Position numbers and translations under genes: made by a program
Origin: Bin16 sp965206315
GTDB lineage: Bacteria > Chloroflexota > Dehalococcoidia > Lucifugimonadales > Australimonadaceae
Direction of reading: 5' to 3'
Assembly (NCBI GenBank): GCA_965206315.1
Contig: OZ242210.1
Location: forward strand, 992,001 to 1,056,000
DNA length: 64,000 bases
Notes under the pieces: generated by a model
Seen by the model: the letters and a program-made list of their open reading frames with translations, nothing else
What the model was told of the DNA's origin: nothing
Database searches by the model: none
In this document: positions 8,284 through 16,776 of the stretch, piece by piece
Layout of the letters: each line of letters starts with the position of its first letter
Numbering within the stretch: the first letter of the stretch is position 1

Positions 8284-9672
8284 ATGCGGAACGCCGGGAC
8301 CAGGACCACCTTCCTCTGCCAGGACTGCGGGCATTCGTCGCCCAAGTGGAACGGCCGTTGCCCTGCCTGCGGCGCGTGGGGCACGATCACCGAGTTCACG
8401 GAGCCGAAGCTGACTGCGGGGAAGCGGACCGCCGCGAACCGTATCGTGCCCGCTCCCACCAGCGCGCCAACGCCCCTCATCGAGCAGCCCTGCTCCGACG
8501 GCGAGCGTGTATCGACGGGCCTCACGGAGGTAGACCGCCTCCTCGGAGGCGGCATCGTTGCGGGCTCCGTCGTGCTGCTGGCAGGCGACCCCGGCATCGG
8601 TAAGTCCACGCTGTTGTTGCAGGCTGCCGGTTCCATCGCAGAGACAGCAGGCCCGGTCCTCTACGTCTCCGGTGAAGAGTCGGGCGCCCAGGTGCGCCTG
8701 CGCTCCGAGCGCCTCGGCGTACGGAGCCCGCACGTACGCTTCTCCCCCGAGACCGACGCTCCAACCATCGGCACGCTGCTCACGAGCGAGCATCCCGCGC
8801 TGCTCGTCGTGGACTCGATACAGACGCTCACCTCGCCTGACGCGCAATCGGCGGCAGGCAGCGTCGCCCAGGTGCGGGAGTGCGCTCAGCTGCTGATCGG
8901 CTGGGCCAAGCAGAGCAACATCCCCGTCGTGATGACCGGCCACGTCACGAAAGACGGCAACATCGCGGGCCCGCGCGTGCTGGAGCACATGGTGGACGTC
9001 GTGCTTGCGATGGAGGGTGAACCCGTCAGTTCACTCCGCCTGCTGCGCTGCTCCAAGAACCGCTTCGGAGCGGCTAACGGCGTCGCGCTGCTGGAGATGC
9101 GGAACGAGGGCCTGATCGAGGTACGCGACCCTTCTGCGCTCCTCGTCGGGGAACGCGATCCCTCTGCGCCCGGTTCCGCCGTGGCTGTGACGATGCAGGG
9201 GAACCGCCCGCTCCTGTGCGAGGTGCAGGCGCTCACCAACCCGTCCGTCTTCAGCCCTCCCCGGCGCACCGCGACGGGCGTGGACTTCAACCGCATGGCG
9301 ATGCTCGCGGCTGTTCTCTCACGCCGCACGGGCATCAGCATCGGCAACCAGGACGTCATGGTGAATATCCCCAGTGGACTGCAGGTGGCCGAACCCGCGC
9401 TCGACCTCGCTATCGCTACCGCCATCGCGTCGAGCTTCCTTGACGCGCCGATACACCCTGGCACCGTCCTGGTAGGCGAGATCGGGCTCAACAGCGAGGT
9501 GCGGAGCACTGCTCACCTCGAGCGCCGCCTGGAGGAGGCCGCGCGCCACGGGTTCGAGCGCGCCCTCGTTCCGCAGGCTGCGCTGCGCTCGCTCGCCGCG
9601 CCGTCCGGCATCGAAGTCGTGGGTGTCTCAGGCATCCGTGAGGCCATCGCCAGGGCCATCCCGGCTCGCTAG
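8284..9672 (+). CDS. radA: DNA repair protein RadA/Sms
   Basis: 462 residues. N-terminal C4 zinc finger (CQDCG...CPAC, about 11-30), RecA-like core with Walker A GDPGIGKS near 100-107, the RadA-specific KNRFG motif (KNRFGAANG, about 258), and a Lon-protease-like C-terminal domain. RadA is a DnaB-type helicase that drives branch migration in recombination. The start at 8284 puts the zinc finger at the N-terminus as in the family; upstream in-frame starts overlap the protease-like gene. Shine-Dalgarno is weak. Confidence 0.95.
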   Translation: MRNAGTRTTFLCQDCGHSSPKWNGRCPACGAWGTITEFTEPKLTAGKRTAANRIVPAPTSAPTPLIEQPCSDGERVSTGLTEVDRLLGGGIVAGSVVLLAGDPGIGKSTLLLQAAGSIAETAGPVLYVSGEESGAQVRLRSERLGVRSPHVRFSPETDAPTIGTLLTSEHPALLVVDSIQTLTSPDAQSAAGSVAQVRECAQLLIGWAKQSNIPVVMTGHVTKDGNIAGPRVLEHMVDVVLAMEGEPVSSLRLLRCSKNRFGAANGVALLEMRNEGLIEVRDPSALLVGERDPSAPGSAVAVTMQGNRPLLCEVQALTNPSVFSPPRRTATGVDFNRMAMLAAVLSRRTGISIGNQDVMVNIPSGLQVAEPALDLAIATAIASSFLDAPIHPGTVLVGEIGLNSEVRSTAHLERRLEEAARHGFERALVPQAALRSLAAPSGIEVVGVSGIREAIARAIPAR

Positions 9673-10083
9673 CGGCCCACCCACTCGCGCCGACGCCGCT
9701 TCCGCCGGCGATGTGACATCTGCCCCTTATGCGGTTGCCCTTGTTCGCACTACCATGGTTCGGCTGCGGGGTCGGTTGCGGCGCCGGTGATCCGGGGTCG
9801 CTCAGGAGTGCAATGGCACCGAATGTCACCAAATGTCACCACAGGGTGAATGCGGGCCGTTCCCGGCAAACGCTGGGTGGCTTCGTCAGAGGTGGAATGA
9901 GACTTAATGAGACCGGATGAGACTCGTCTTTTTCGGACCTGCCTTTGACAAACCACCCCTTGGGAGTGATTGCTGCGTCCATTGCAGTCCGTTCGTGCTC
10001 AGGGTTCCGTCGAAGTTGCTCGTTGCCGGTCATTCCTGCTCATCGAGGGCTCTGTCCCAGTCTCGCTCTGCTAGCATAAGAAC
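9673..10083 (+). repeat. Intergenic region with two 10-bp-period repeat arrays
   Basis: No convincing gene in this 411-base gap. Array 1 (9812-9841): AATGGCACCG, AATGTCACCA, AATGTCACCA. Array 2 (9897-9923): three ATGAGAC cores exactly ten bases apart. A TACCATGG at 9751-9758 precedes array 1 by about 60 bases. The same TACCATGG plus TGTCACCAAA combination recurs at 49844-49930. One helical turn between copies suggests protein binding on one DNA face, but simple slippage repeats are equally possible. Confidence 0.6.
10072..10077 (+). promoter_or_regulatory. -10-like box of lipA (leaderless)
   Basis: TAGCAT at 10072-10077 with six bases to the lipA ATG at 10084. No Shine-Dalgarno. Same spacing as at def, the 5S gene and the epimerase gene. 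Confidence 0.45.
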
Positions 10084-10956
10084 ATGAGCACTGCCACACC
10101 CCCGAGACGCCTGCCCGAGTGGCTGAAGGTCCCCTGGCCCGGCGGCGAGAACTACCTCCACGTCCGCCGGATGCTCCGCGACGCGGAGCTCCACACCGTC
10201 TGCGAGGAGGCCCACTGCCCCAACATCGGCGATTGCTGGGAGCGGAAGTCTGCGACCTTCATGCTGCTCGGCGACGTCTGCACCCGGGCCTGCCGCTACT
10301 GCGCCGTGACCAGCGGCAAGCCCCTGCCCCCCGACCCCGCGGAGCCCGCGCGGCTCGCCCGCACGGTCGAGCGCCTTGGTCTCGAGTACTGCGTCCTCAC
10401 GTCCGTCGACCGCGACGACCTCCCCGACGGCGGGGCGTGGACGTTCGCGGAGAGCATCCGGCTCATTACCCGGCGCGTCCCCGGCTGCGAGGTGGAGGTC
10501 CTGACGCCCGACTTCGGCGGCAACCTCGACGCCCTGCGTTGCGTCCTCGACGCGGGCCCGGCCGTGTTCAACCACAACATCGAGACCGTGCGTCGCATCT
10601 TCAAGAGCGTCCGCGCGAAGGGCGACTACGACCTCTCGCTTGCGTTCCTGGCGAAGGCGCGAGAGTTCGCGCCCGACATTCCCACCAAGAGCGGCATGAT
10701 GGTCGGGCTCGGCGAGACCACGGACCAGGTGCTCGCGACGATGCGCGACCTTCGGGAAGCAGGCGTGCAGCTGCTCACCATCGGCCAGTACCTGCGGCCG
10801 TCCGTCGGACACGTACCGATGGACCGCTTCTATCACCCACGCGAGTTCGCCGAATTCGAGCGCGCAGGCTATGAGATGGGCTTCTCGCACGTCGCCTCCG
10901 GCCCGCTCGTCCGCTCCTCCTACCACGCGGGCGAGCAGCGCGCCGCCGCCCGGTAA
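10084..10956 (+). CDS. lipA: Lipoyl synthase
   Basis: 290-residue radical-SAM enzyme that inserts two sulfurs into protein-bound octanoate. Both clusters are visible: the LipA-specific Cys40-x4-Cys45-x5-Cys51 (CEEAHCPNIGDC) and the radical-SAM Cys66-x3-Cys70-x2-Cys73 (CTRACRYC). The C-terminal RSSYHA supplies the serine ligand of the auxiliary cluster. lipB, usually adjacent, is not here. The next gene starts three bases after the stop, so lipA probably heads a three-gene operon. Confidence 0.96.
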   Translation: MSTATPPRRLPEWLKVPWPGGENYLHVRRMLRDAELHTVCEEAHCPNIGDCWERKSATFMLLGDVCTRACRYCAVTSGKPLPPDPAEPARLARTVERLGLEYCVLTSVDRDDLPDGGAWTFAESIRLITRRVPGCEVEVLTPDFGGNLDALRCVLDAGPAVFNHNIETVRRIFKSVRAKGDYDLSLAFLAKAREFAPDIPTKSGMMVGLGETTDQVLATMRDLREAGVQLLTIGQYLRPSVGHVPMDRFYHPREFAEFERAGYEMGFSHVASGPLVRSSYHAGEQRAAAR

Positions 10957-10959
10957 ACC

Positions 10960-12123
10960 GTGCGCATCGTCAGCATCCGCGAGACGACCGCCAGCATGCG
11001 CTCCGACATACGGAACGCGGTCATCGACTTCTCGCAGATGACTGCCTCCGTTGTCGCCATAGTCACGGACGTGGTACGCGACGGTAAGCCCGTCACCGGC
11101 TACGGCTTCAGCTCCAACGGACGCTACGCGGCGGGCGGCATCCTCCGGGAGCGGTTCATCCCCCGCATCCTCGACGCCGACCCCGCATCGCTCCTCGACG
11201 AGCATGATTCGCTCGACCCGCACTGTGTGTGGGACGTGATGATGACGGGCGAGAAGCCCGGCGGCCACGGCGAGCGCTCGGTCGCCGCGGGCGTGATCGA
11301 CATGGCGCTCTGGGACGCGGTCGCCAAGGCAGAAGGGCAACCCCTGTACCGGCTCCTCGCACAGCGCTACGGCAACGGTGCGCCAACGGACGACGCGTGG
11401 GTCTACGCTGCGGGTGGCTATTACCAGCCCGGCAAGGGCGTTGAAGCGCTGCAGGATGAGATGCGCGCTTACCTGGACATGGGCTACGGCACCGTGAAGA
11501 TGAAGATCGGCGGTGCCTCGCTCGACGAGGACCTGCGCCGCATCGAGGCCGTGATCGCGGTGACCGGCAGCGGTGCGAGCCTCGCCGTCGACGCTAACGG
11601 ACGCTTCGGCCTTGATGAAGCGATAGCGTACGGAGAGGCGATGTCCCCTTACGGCCTCTGCTGGTACGAGGAGGCGGGCGACCCGCTCGACTACGCGCTG
11701 CAGGCCGAGCTGGCCGAGCGCTACGAGCCGCCGCTCGCGACGGGCGAGAACCTCTTCTCGGTGCATGACGCCCGCAACCTCGTCCGCTACGGCGGGATGC
11801 GCCCCGACCGCGACGTGCTCCAGTTCGATCCCGCGCTCAGCTACGGCCTCGTGGAGTACCTGCGCACCATCGAGATGCTGGAGTCGTCCGGTTGGTCGCG
11901 CAGCCGGTGTGTGCCGCACGGAGGGCACCTGTTCGCGCTGCACATCGCCGCCGGGCTGGGACTCGGCGGCAACGAGTCGTACCCCGGCGTCTTTCAGCCG
12001 TTCGGAGGGTTCCCTGACGGTGTGCAGCCGGAAGGAGGCCGGGTACGGCTGCCGGACGTCCCGGGCATCGGCTACGAACTGAAGTCGGACCTCTACGCGC
12101 GCCTCAGAGACCTCGCGGAGTAG
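10960..12123 (+). CDS. Enolase-superfamily dehydratase, D(-)-tartrate dehydratase-like
   Basis: 387 residues from a GTG at 10960. Enolase-superfamily capping domain followed by a TIM barrel with KMK at 180-182 (acid/base lysines), metal ligands Asp211 in DANGRF, Glu in WYEEAGDPLDY and Glu in TGENLFS, and a catalytic-type His in CVPHGGHLF. Long blocks (GYGFSSNGRYA, EKPGGHGERSVA, AGGYYQPGKG, GGMRPDRDVLQFDPALSYGL, GLGLGGNESYPGVFQPFGGF) agree closely with what I recall of the tartrate dehydratase TarD, which converts D-tartrate to oxaloacetate. The subfamily is confident, the exact substrate less so. Confidence 0.85.
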   Translation: MRIVSIRETTASMRSDIRNAVIDFSQMTASVVAIVTDVVRDGKPVTGYGFSSNGRYAAGGILRERFIPRILDADPASLLDEHDSLDPHCVWDVMMTGEKPGGHGERSVAAGVIDMALWDAVAKAEGQPLYRLLAQRYGNGAPTDDAWVYAAGGYYQPGKGVEALQDEMRAYLDMGYGTVKMKIGGASLDEDLRRIEAVIAVTGSGASLAVDANGRFGLDEAIAYGEAMSPYGLCWYEEAGDPLDYALQAELAERYEPPLATGENLFSVHDARNLVRYGGMRPDRDVLQFDPALSYGLVEYLRTIEMLESSGWSRSRCVPHGGHLFALHIAAGLGLGGNESYPGVFQPFGGFPDGVQPEGGRVRLPDVPGIGYELKSDLYARLRDLAE

Positions 12124-12132
12124 GAGGAAGCC

Positions 12133-13104
12133 ATGCGCATCGCTGTGCTGGACGACTACCAGAGCATCGCCCACGAACTCGCGGACTGGGACTCCATCAC
12201 CGGCGCGGAGGTGACGTTCTTCCACGAAGCGATCACCCCGGAGGAGATGCCCGAGCGCCTCGCCCCATTCGACGTGGTCCAGATGATGCGGGAGCGCACA
12301 CCTATCCCCGCGTCCGTACTGCGCCAGCTGCCCAACCTCAAGCTGCTCTCCGGCACAGGGCGCCGGCAGCCCCACGTCGACGGAGAGGAGGCGGGCAGGC
12401 TCGGCATACCGGTCACCGGAACGGACGGCGCCGGCGATTCGACGCCTGAGTTGGTCTGGGGGCTCATCATCGGCGTTACCCGTCACATAGGCTGGGAAGA
12501 CCAGCGCATGCGCGAGGGGAAATGGCAGACGCGGCTGGGCGTGGGCCTCGCAGGCAGGACGCTCGGCGTGCTGGGGATGGGACGCATCGGCACGAAGATC
12601 GCGGTCAGCGCGCGGCAGACCTTCGGCATGAACGTCATCGCCTGGGGACCGACCCTCACTGCCGAGCGTGCTGCTGCGAGCGGCGCAACCTACGTCTCCT
12701 GGGACGAACTCTTCTCGCAGGCTGACATCCTCACCATCCACGTGCCCCTGACCGACCTGAGCCGGGGATGGGTCACGGAGCGCGAGTTCGGCCTGATGCA
12801 GTCAACAGCCTACCTTGTGAACACGTCGCGCGGCCCCATCGTCCGCGAGGAAGCGCTGATACAGGCGCTCAGCGAGCATCGCATCGCGGGCGCAGCGCTG
12901 GACGTGTACGACGTTGAGCCGCTGCCTGCCGACCACCCGTTGCTCGCGCTCGACAACGTGCTGATGACGCCGCACCTGGGCTACGCGACGCTGGACAGCC
13001 TCGCGGCCTTCTACCGGAACTCCGTGGACAACATCAAGGCGTGGGCGGCAGGTGAACCCATGAACGTGCTGAACGCTGACGCCCTTACAGAGCTTCGCCG
13101 TTAG
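12133..13104 (+). CDS. D-2-hydroxyacid dehydrogenase (NAD-dependent)
   Basis: 323 residues of the D-isomer 2-hydroxyacid dehydrogenase family. The Rossmann signature LGVLGMGRIG lies near 145-154; catalytic Arg is in NTSRGPIV, Glu in the DVYDVEPLP region and His in TPHLGYAT. It follows the TarD-like dehydratase by nine bases (GGAGGAAGCC before the ATG), so the two are probably co-transcribed. It could reduce or oxidise an alpha-keto/hydroxy acid linked to the dehydratase product. Substrate unknown. Confidence 0.9.
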   Translation: MRIAVLDDYQSIAHELADWDSITGAEVTFFHEAITPEEMPERLAPFDVVQMMRERTPIPASVLRQLPNLKLLSGTGRRQPHVDGEEAGRLGIPVTGTDGAGDSTPELVWGLIIGVTRHIGWEDQRMREGKWQTRLGVGLAGRTLGVLGMGRIGTKIAVSARQTFGMNVIAWGPTLTAERAAASGATYVSWDELFSQADILTIHVPLTDLSRGWVTEREFGLMQSTAYLVNTSRGPIVREEALIQALSEHRIAGAALDVYDVEPLPADHPLLALDNVLMTPHLGYATLDSLAAFYRNSVDNIKAWAAGEPMNVLNADALTELRR

Positions 13105-14099
13105 TTGCGGCGCTGTGCGAGGTAGTCGACCAGGGCATCGAGCGACTGGCGGGCACGTGCATCGGGCAGCGTAGCAACTGCTGCGCGCGCGGCGTTCCGG
13201 TAGCCCTCCAGTTGAGCCATCGTCTCGTCTATGGCCGACGAGTTGCGGATGAACTCCACCATCGTGGTGAGGTCGTTCTCGTCACGGCTCCCGTCGCGCA
13301 GCCGGCGGACGACACCTTCATCAGGATGGCTGCCCGCGAACAGCAACGCAGGCAGCGTGAGCGTCCCCTGCAACAGGTCGTTTCCCACCGGCTTGCCCAG
13401 CTCCTCCTCGCTGCTGGTGAAGTCGAGCACGTCGTCCACTATCTGGAACGCCATACCGACGTTGTACCCGAACGAGCGCAGCGCCTGCGTCTCCTCCTCT
13501 GGTGCGCCGCTGAGCACGCCGCCGGACTCCGCTGCCGTGCAGATGAGCGATGCCGTCTTGTCGTAGATGCGCCGCTCATAGTCCGCAGACGTCTGTGACC
13601 AGTCGTGCTTGCTGACACGCTCCGTGAGCTCGCCCCGCGCCAGTTCCATGATCGTCTCGGCGAAACGGCGCACCACTCGGATGTTGCCCGTATCGCAGAC
13701 GAACGTCGCTGACGCCGCGAACACATAGTCGCCGAGGAGCACGGCCATGTCGTCGCCCCAGAGCCTGCTCACCGTGGCGCGTCCCCGCCGCTTCTCAGAG
13801 TGGTCGACTGTGTCGTCGTGGATGAGTGAGGCGATGTGCAGCAGCTCAACGGCGGTGGCCATCTTCACGATGCGTTCTTCTTCACCCGGACGCAACGCTC
13901 CGGCCAGGAGCGTTATCGTGGGCCGCACCAGCTTCCCGCCGCCTTCGACCACGTGGGAGACCATGTCGCGTGGCACGCCGGAGTTCTCGGCCAGATCGCC
14001 TAGGTTCCCGATCACCCGGTCGAGCCCGTCGAGCACCGGTTCGTAGATGAACTGCGCCGAGCCGTCCAGCCGGTCGCGTACCGTAATCGTCTCCGCCAT
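13101..14099 (-). CDS. Polyprenyl diphosphate synthase (IspB/HepT type)
   Basis: 332-residue all-helical prenyltransferase that elongates allylic diphosphates with IPP to make the quinone side chain. First Asp-rich motif DDTVD at 95-99, second QIVDDVLDF near 217-225, and the IPP-binding GGKLVRP at 54-60. Chain length cannot be read with certainty: no bulky aromatic immediately precedes the first DDxxD (residues are LIH), favouring a long product. Stop overlaps that of the convergent dehydrogenase by four bases; metG lies 12 bases upstream in the same direction. Confidence 0.92.
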   Translation of the reverse strand: MAETITVRDRLDGSAQFIYEPVLDGLDRVIGNLGDLAENSGVPRDMVSHVVEGGGKLVRPTITLLAGALRPGEEERIVKMATAVELLHIASLIHDDTVDHSEKRRGRATVSRLWGDDMAVLLGDYVFAASATFVCDTGNIRVVRRFAETIMELARGELTERVSKHDWSQTSADYERRIYDKTASLICTAAESGGVLSGAPEEETQALRSFGYNVGMAFQIVDDVLDFTSSEEELGKPVGNDLLQGTLTLPALLFAGSHPDEGVVRRLRDGSRDENDLTTMVEFIRNSSAIDETMAQLEGYRNAARAAVATLPDARARQSLDALVDYLAQRRN

Positions 14100-14111
14100 G
14101 TACTCCGTCCG

Positions 14112-15779
14112 CTACCCGAGTTTGGCCAGCATCTCGTCGGCCACGGAATCGTCCAGCTTCGTAAAGAGCGGCTTGGGTTCCGGCAACGGTGCGCCCGGCT
14201 CGCTCGTCTCCATCCGCCAGCCCACGTCCTCTACCTTCCCATCCCGGCCCAGCAACTCGTGGAGGCGCTGGGCGCTGAACGGCAGGAACGGGTTCAACGT
14301 CACCCGCAGCGCCATCAGCGCCTGCATCGCCGTGTAGAGCGTACGTCCCGCGGCGGCCTTGTCCGTCTTTACCTGTTGCCACGGAGCTTGCGCGTCCAGA
14401 TAACGGTTCGCTTCCCGCGCCAGGCCCATGGACGTGTTCAGCGCTTCCCGGAGACGCACCGCTTCGAGCGACTCTGCAGCCGCATCCAGCGCTGCCTCCG
14501 CCTTGCCCATAAGCTCCTCGTCCGCTTCGCCGAGGTCACCGGGGTCTGGTACGCGCTTGTCGAAGTTCCGGTAGACCTGCGTCAGCACGCGGTGGACGAG
14601 GTTCCCGAACGTGGCGACGAGCTCGTCGTTGTTGCGTCGTACGTACTCGCCCCACGTGAAGTCGGCGTCGCCGGTCTCGGGCAGGTTGGCCGCAAGGTGG
14701 TAGCGCAGGGGGTCGGGCGGGAAGCGGTCGAGGTAGTCCGGCACCCACACCGCCCAGTTGCGGCTCGTGGAGAGTTGGCGTCCCTCGAGGTTCAGGAACT
14801 CGTTGGCCGGCACGTCGTAGGGGAGGATGTACGCAGCCTGCCCCAGCAGCATCGCCGGCCAGATGATGGTGTGAAACGGGATGTTGTCCTTGCCGACGAA
14901 GTAGTAGGAGCGCGTCGACGGGTCCTCCCAGAAAGGACGCCACGCGTCCGGTTCGCCCTTGCGTGCCGCCCATTCCACGCTCGCGGAAAGGTAGCCGATG
15001 ACCGCCTCGAACCAGACGTAGATGCGGCGGTCCTCGTATCCCTCTGCCGGCACCGGCAGGCCCCAGTCCAGGTTCCGTGTGATGGCCCGATCTTTCAGCC
15101 CCTCGCGCAGGAATCCCAGGGTGAAGTTCCGCACGTTGGGACGCCAGTGCCGCTGTTCCTGGACCCACTCGGCCAACTGGTCGCGGAAGGCGCTCAAACG
15201 CAGGAACTGGTGCTCGGTGTCGCGTATCTCGACCGGATAGCGCTCCCCGTCCACGTTGTAAGCGGGATTGCCGAGGTCCACGGGATCGAGGATGGCGCCG
15301 CAGTTGTCGCACTGGTCTCCCCGGGCGTCCTCGAACCCGCATTTCGGACAGACGCCCCGCACGTAGCGGTCAGGCAGGAAGCGGTCGAAGTCCGGTGAGT
15401 ACGCCACCTTCATGCTCGCTTCGTAGATGTAGTCCTGCGCCTGCAACGCACGCCAGAGGTCGTGCGTAACCTCCCGGTGGTTGTCGGTCATCGTCGTCGT
15501 GAAGAGGTCGAAAGAGATGCCGAGCCGCTCCCACGATTCAAGGAACGAGGCGTGGAACCGCTCGACCACTTCCCTTGGAGGGACTCCCTCCGCGTCTGCG
15601 CGCATCGTTATCGGCGCTCCGTGAGAGTCGCTGCCGGACACCATGAGCACCTCGTTGCCGCGCATACGGTGGTAGCGGGCAAAGACATCCGCAGGGAGAT
15701 ACGCTCCAGCGATGTGACCGAGATGCAGCGGGCCGTTGGCGTAGGGCCAGGCGACCCCTATAAGGATGCGTTCAGGCAT
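14112..15779 (-). CDS. metG: Methionyl-tRNA synthetase
   Basis: 555-residue class I synthetase. HIGH motif as GPLHLGH near 16-22, zinc knuckle CPKCGFEDARGDQCDNCG around 140-160, connective peptide, then the KMSKS loop as QLSTSRN in LEGRQLSTSRNWAVW. The departure from KMSKS matches the FSSSRS/FSTSRN variants of actinobacterial-type enzymes. No C-terminal EMAP-like tRNA-binding domain. A minus-strand TAGAAT and a GGGAG before the ATG support the start at 15779. Probably co-transcribed with the prenyltransferase. Confidence 0.96.
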   Translation of the reverse strand: MPERILIGVAWPYANGPLHLGHIAGAYLPADVFARYHRMRGNEVLMVSGSDSHGAPITMRADAEGVPPREVVERFHASFLESWERLGISFDLFTTTMTDNHREVTHDLWRALQAQDYIYEASMKVAYSPDFDRFLPDRYVRGVCPKCGFEDARGDQCDNCGAILDPVDLGNPAYNVDGERYPVEIRDTEHQFLRLSAFRDQLAEWVQEQRHWRPNVRNFTLGFLREGLKDRAITRNLDWGLPVPAEGYEDRRIYVWFEAVIGYLSASVEWAARKGEPDAWRPFWEDPSTRSYYFVGKDNIPFHTIIWPAMLLGQAAYILPYDVPANEFLNLEGRQLSTSRNWAVWVPDYLDRFPPDPLRYHLAANLPETGDADFTWGEYVRRNNDELVATFGNLVHRVLTQVYRNFDKRVPDPGDLGEADEELMGKAEAALDAAAESLEAVRLREALNTSMGLAREANRYLDAQAPWQQVKTDKAAAGRTLYTAMQALMALRVTLNPFLPFSAQRLHELLGRDGKVEDVGWRMETSEPGAPLPEPKPLFTKLDDSVADEMLAKLG

Positions 15780-15848
15780 GGATTACTCCCGCGTATTCTA
15801 GCAGTCTCAAGACGGCAGCGCGGGAGGCCCGCTATGAGGCGCGCTCCC

Positions 15849-16670
15849 CTAAACCTCTTCCCATGCCCCGTACGCCACCCGGCGCGATACGCCCAGCTCG
15901 CTCGACACCCGTACTGCGGCATCGCGACGTCCGAGACCGGACGCCCGTGCGGCGGCCATCGCCTCTGCGATCCGCTCGGCCGGGACAGGAGCTTCCGTCG
16001 GACGCTCACCCGCGCCTTCGATAACAAGCGTGAACTCTCCGCGCGGAGCGTCGAAATAAGTGATGGCCTCCCGGACCGTCCCACGAAAGACCTCTTCGTG
16101 TACCTTGGTCATCTCCCGACACACGGCGACGCGGCGGTCACCGAGCGTCTCGGCGATGTCGTCGAGCGCAGCGCGCAGCCGGTGCGGCGCCTCGAAAAGG
16201 ACGAGTGTTGCACGCAGGGACGACGCCCCGTTTAGAGCGGCACGGCGCGCCTTCGCCGTTCGCGGCAGGAAGCCGAGGAAATGGAACGTATCCGCCGGGA
16301 ACCCTGACACCGCAAGCGCCGCGGTAACGGCGGATGGCCCTGGCACGCTCACGACGGCGAACCCCGCTCGCGCAGCCTCCGCCACCAGCCATGCGCCGGG
16401 GTCGCTGACGCCCGGTGCTCCCGCGTCCGTCACAAGCGCCACGTCGCCCTCCCGCAGCGCATCGAGCAGCGCGGGCGTCCTTTGCCGGGCGTTGTGTTGG
16501 TTGTAGCTGACGGTACGGATGAACAGATTCAAGTGGCTGAGCAACTTCCGAGTCTGCCGCGTGTCTTCCGCCGCGATCAGGGCGACTTCTCCCAGCACAC
16601 GGCCAGCACGTGACGTGAGGTCTTCGAGGTTCCCGATGGGCGTGGCTACAACGTAGAGCGTTCCTGGCAT
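15849..16670 (-). CDS. rsmI: 16S rRNA 2'-O-ribose C1402 methyltransferase RsmI
   Basis: 273 residues of the SAM-dependent tetrapyrrole-methylase-like fold. Typical opening LYVVATPIGNLEDLTSRA, EDTRQTRKLL, NQHNARQ, the SAM loop LVTDAGAPGVSDPG and the VPGPSAVTAALAVSGFP segment. RsmI methylates the ribose of C1402 in the 30S P site. Normal length. The start at 16670 lies about 67 bases from the predicted leftward promoter in the palindrome at 16725-16750. Confidence 0.95.
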   Translation of the reverse strand: MPGTLYVVATPIGNLEDLTSRAGRVLGEVALIAAEDTRQTRKLLSHLNLFIRTVSYNQHNARQRTPALLDALREGDVALVTDAGAPGVSDPGAWLVAEAARAGFAVVSVPGPSAVTAALAVSGFPADTFHFLGFLPRTAKARRAALNGASSLRATLVLFEAPHRLRAALDDIAETLGDRRVAVCREMTKVHEEVFRGTVREAITYFDAPRGEFTLVIEGAGERPTEAPVPAERIAEAMAAARASGLGRRDAAVRVSSELGVSRRVAYGAWEEV

Positions 16671-16724
16671 AGAGACCGCCTGCCGTAGTACGCCACGAAC
16701 GACAGAAGAGAGCGCTGCCGATGG

Positions 16725-16750
16725 CTATAATGCGGCGCGAGGCATTATAG
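16725..16750. promoter_or_regulatory. Palindrome with face-to-face -10 boxes between rsmI and the acyl-CoA dehydrogenase gene
   Basis: CTATAATGC (16725-16733) and GCATTATAG (16742-16750) form a perfect 9-bp inverted repeat with an 8-base spacer. Each arm contains TATAAT, one per strand, so RNA polymerase at one would cover the other. The rightward transcript would begin near 16738 (39-base leader to 16777), the leftward near 16737 (67-base leader to 16670). The palindrome could equally be a repressor operator. -35 boxes are poor on both sides. Confidence 0.55.
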
Positions 16751-16776
16751 CGAGACGCCTCACGAGGAGAGGGACG

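Noticed and set aside
10030..12741. 903-codon open frame on the minus strand
   Set aside because: Fully antisense to lipA, the dehydratase and the dehydrogenase, with His/Val/Arg-rich shadow composition; an effect of high GC.
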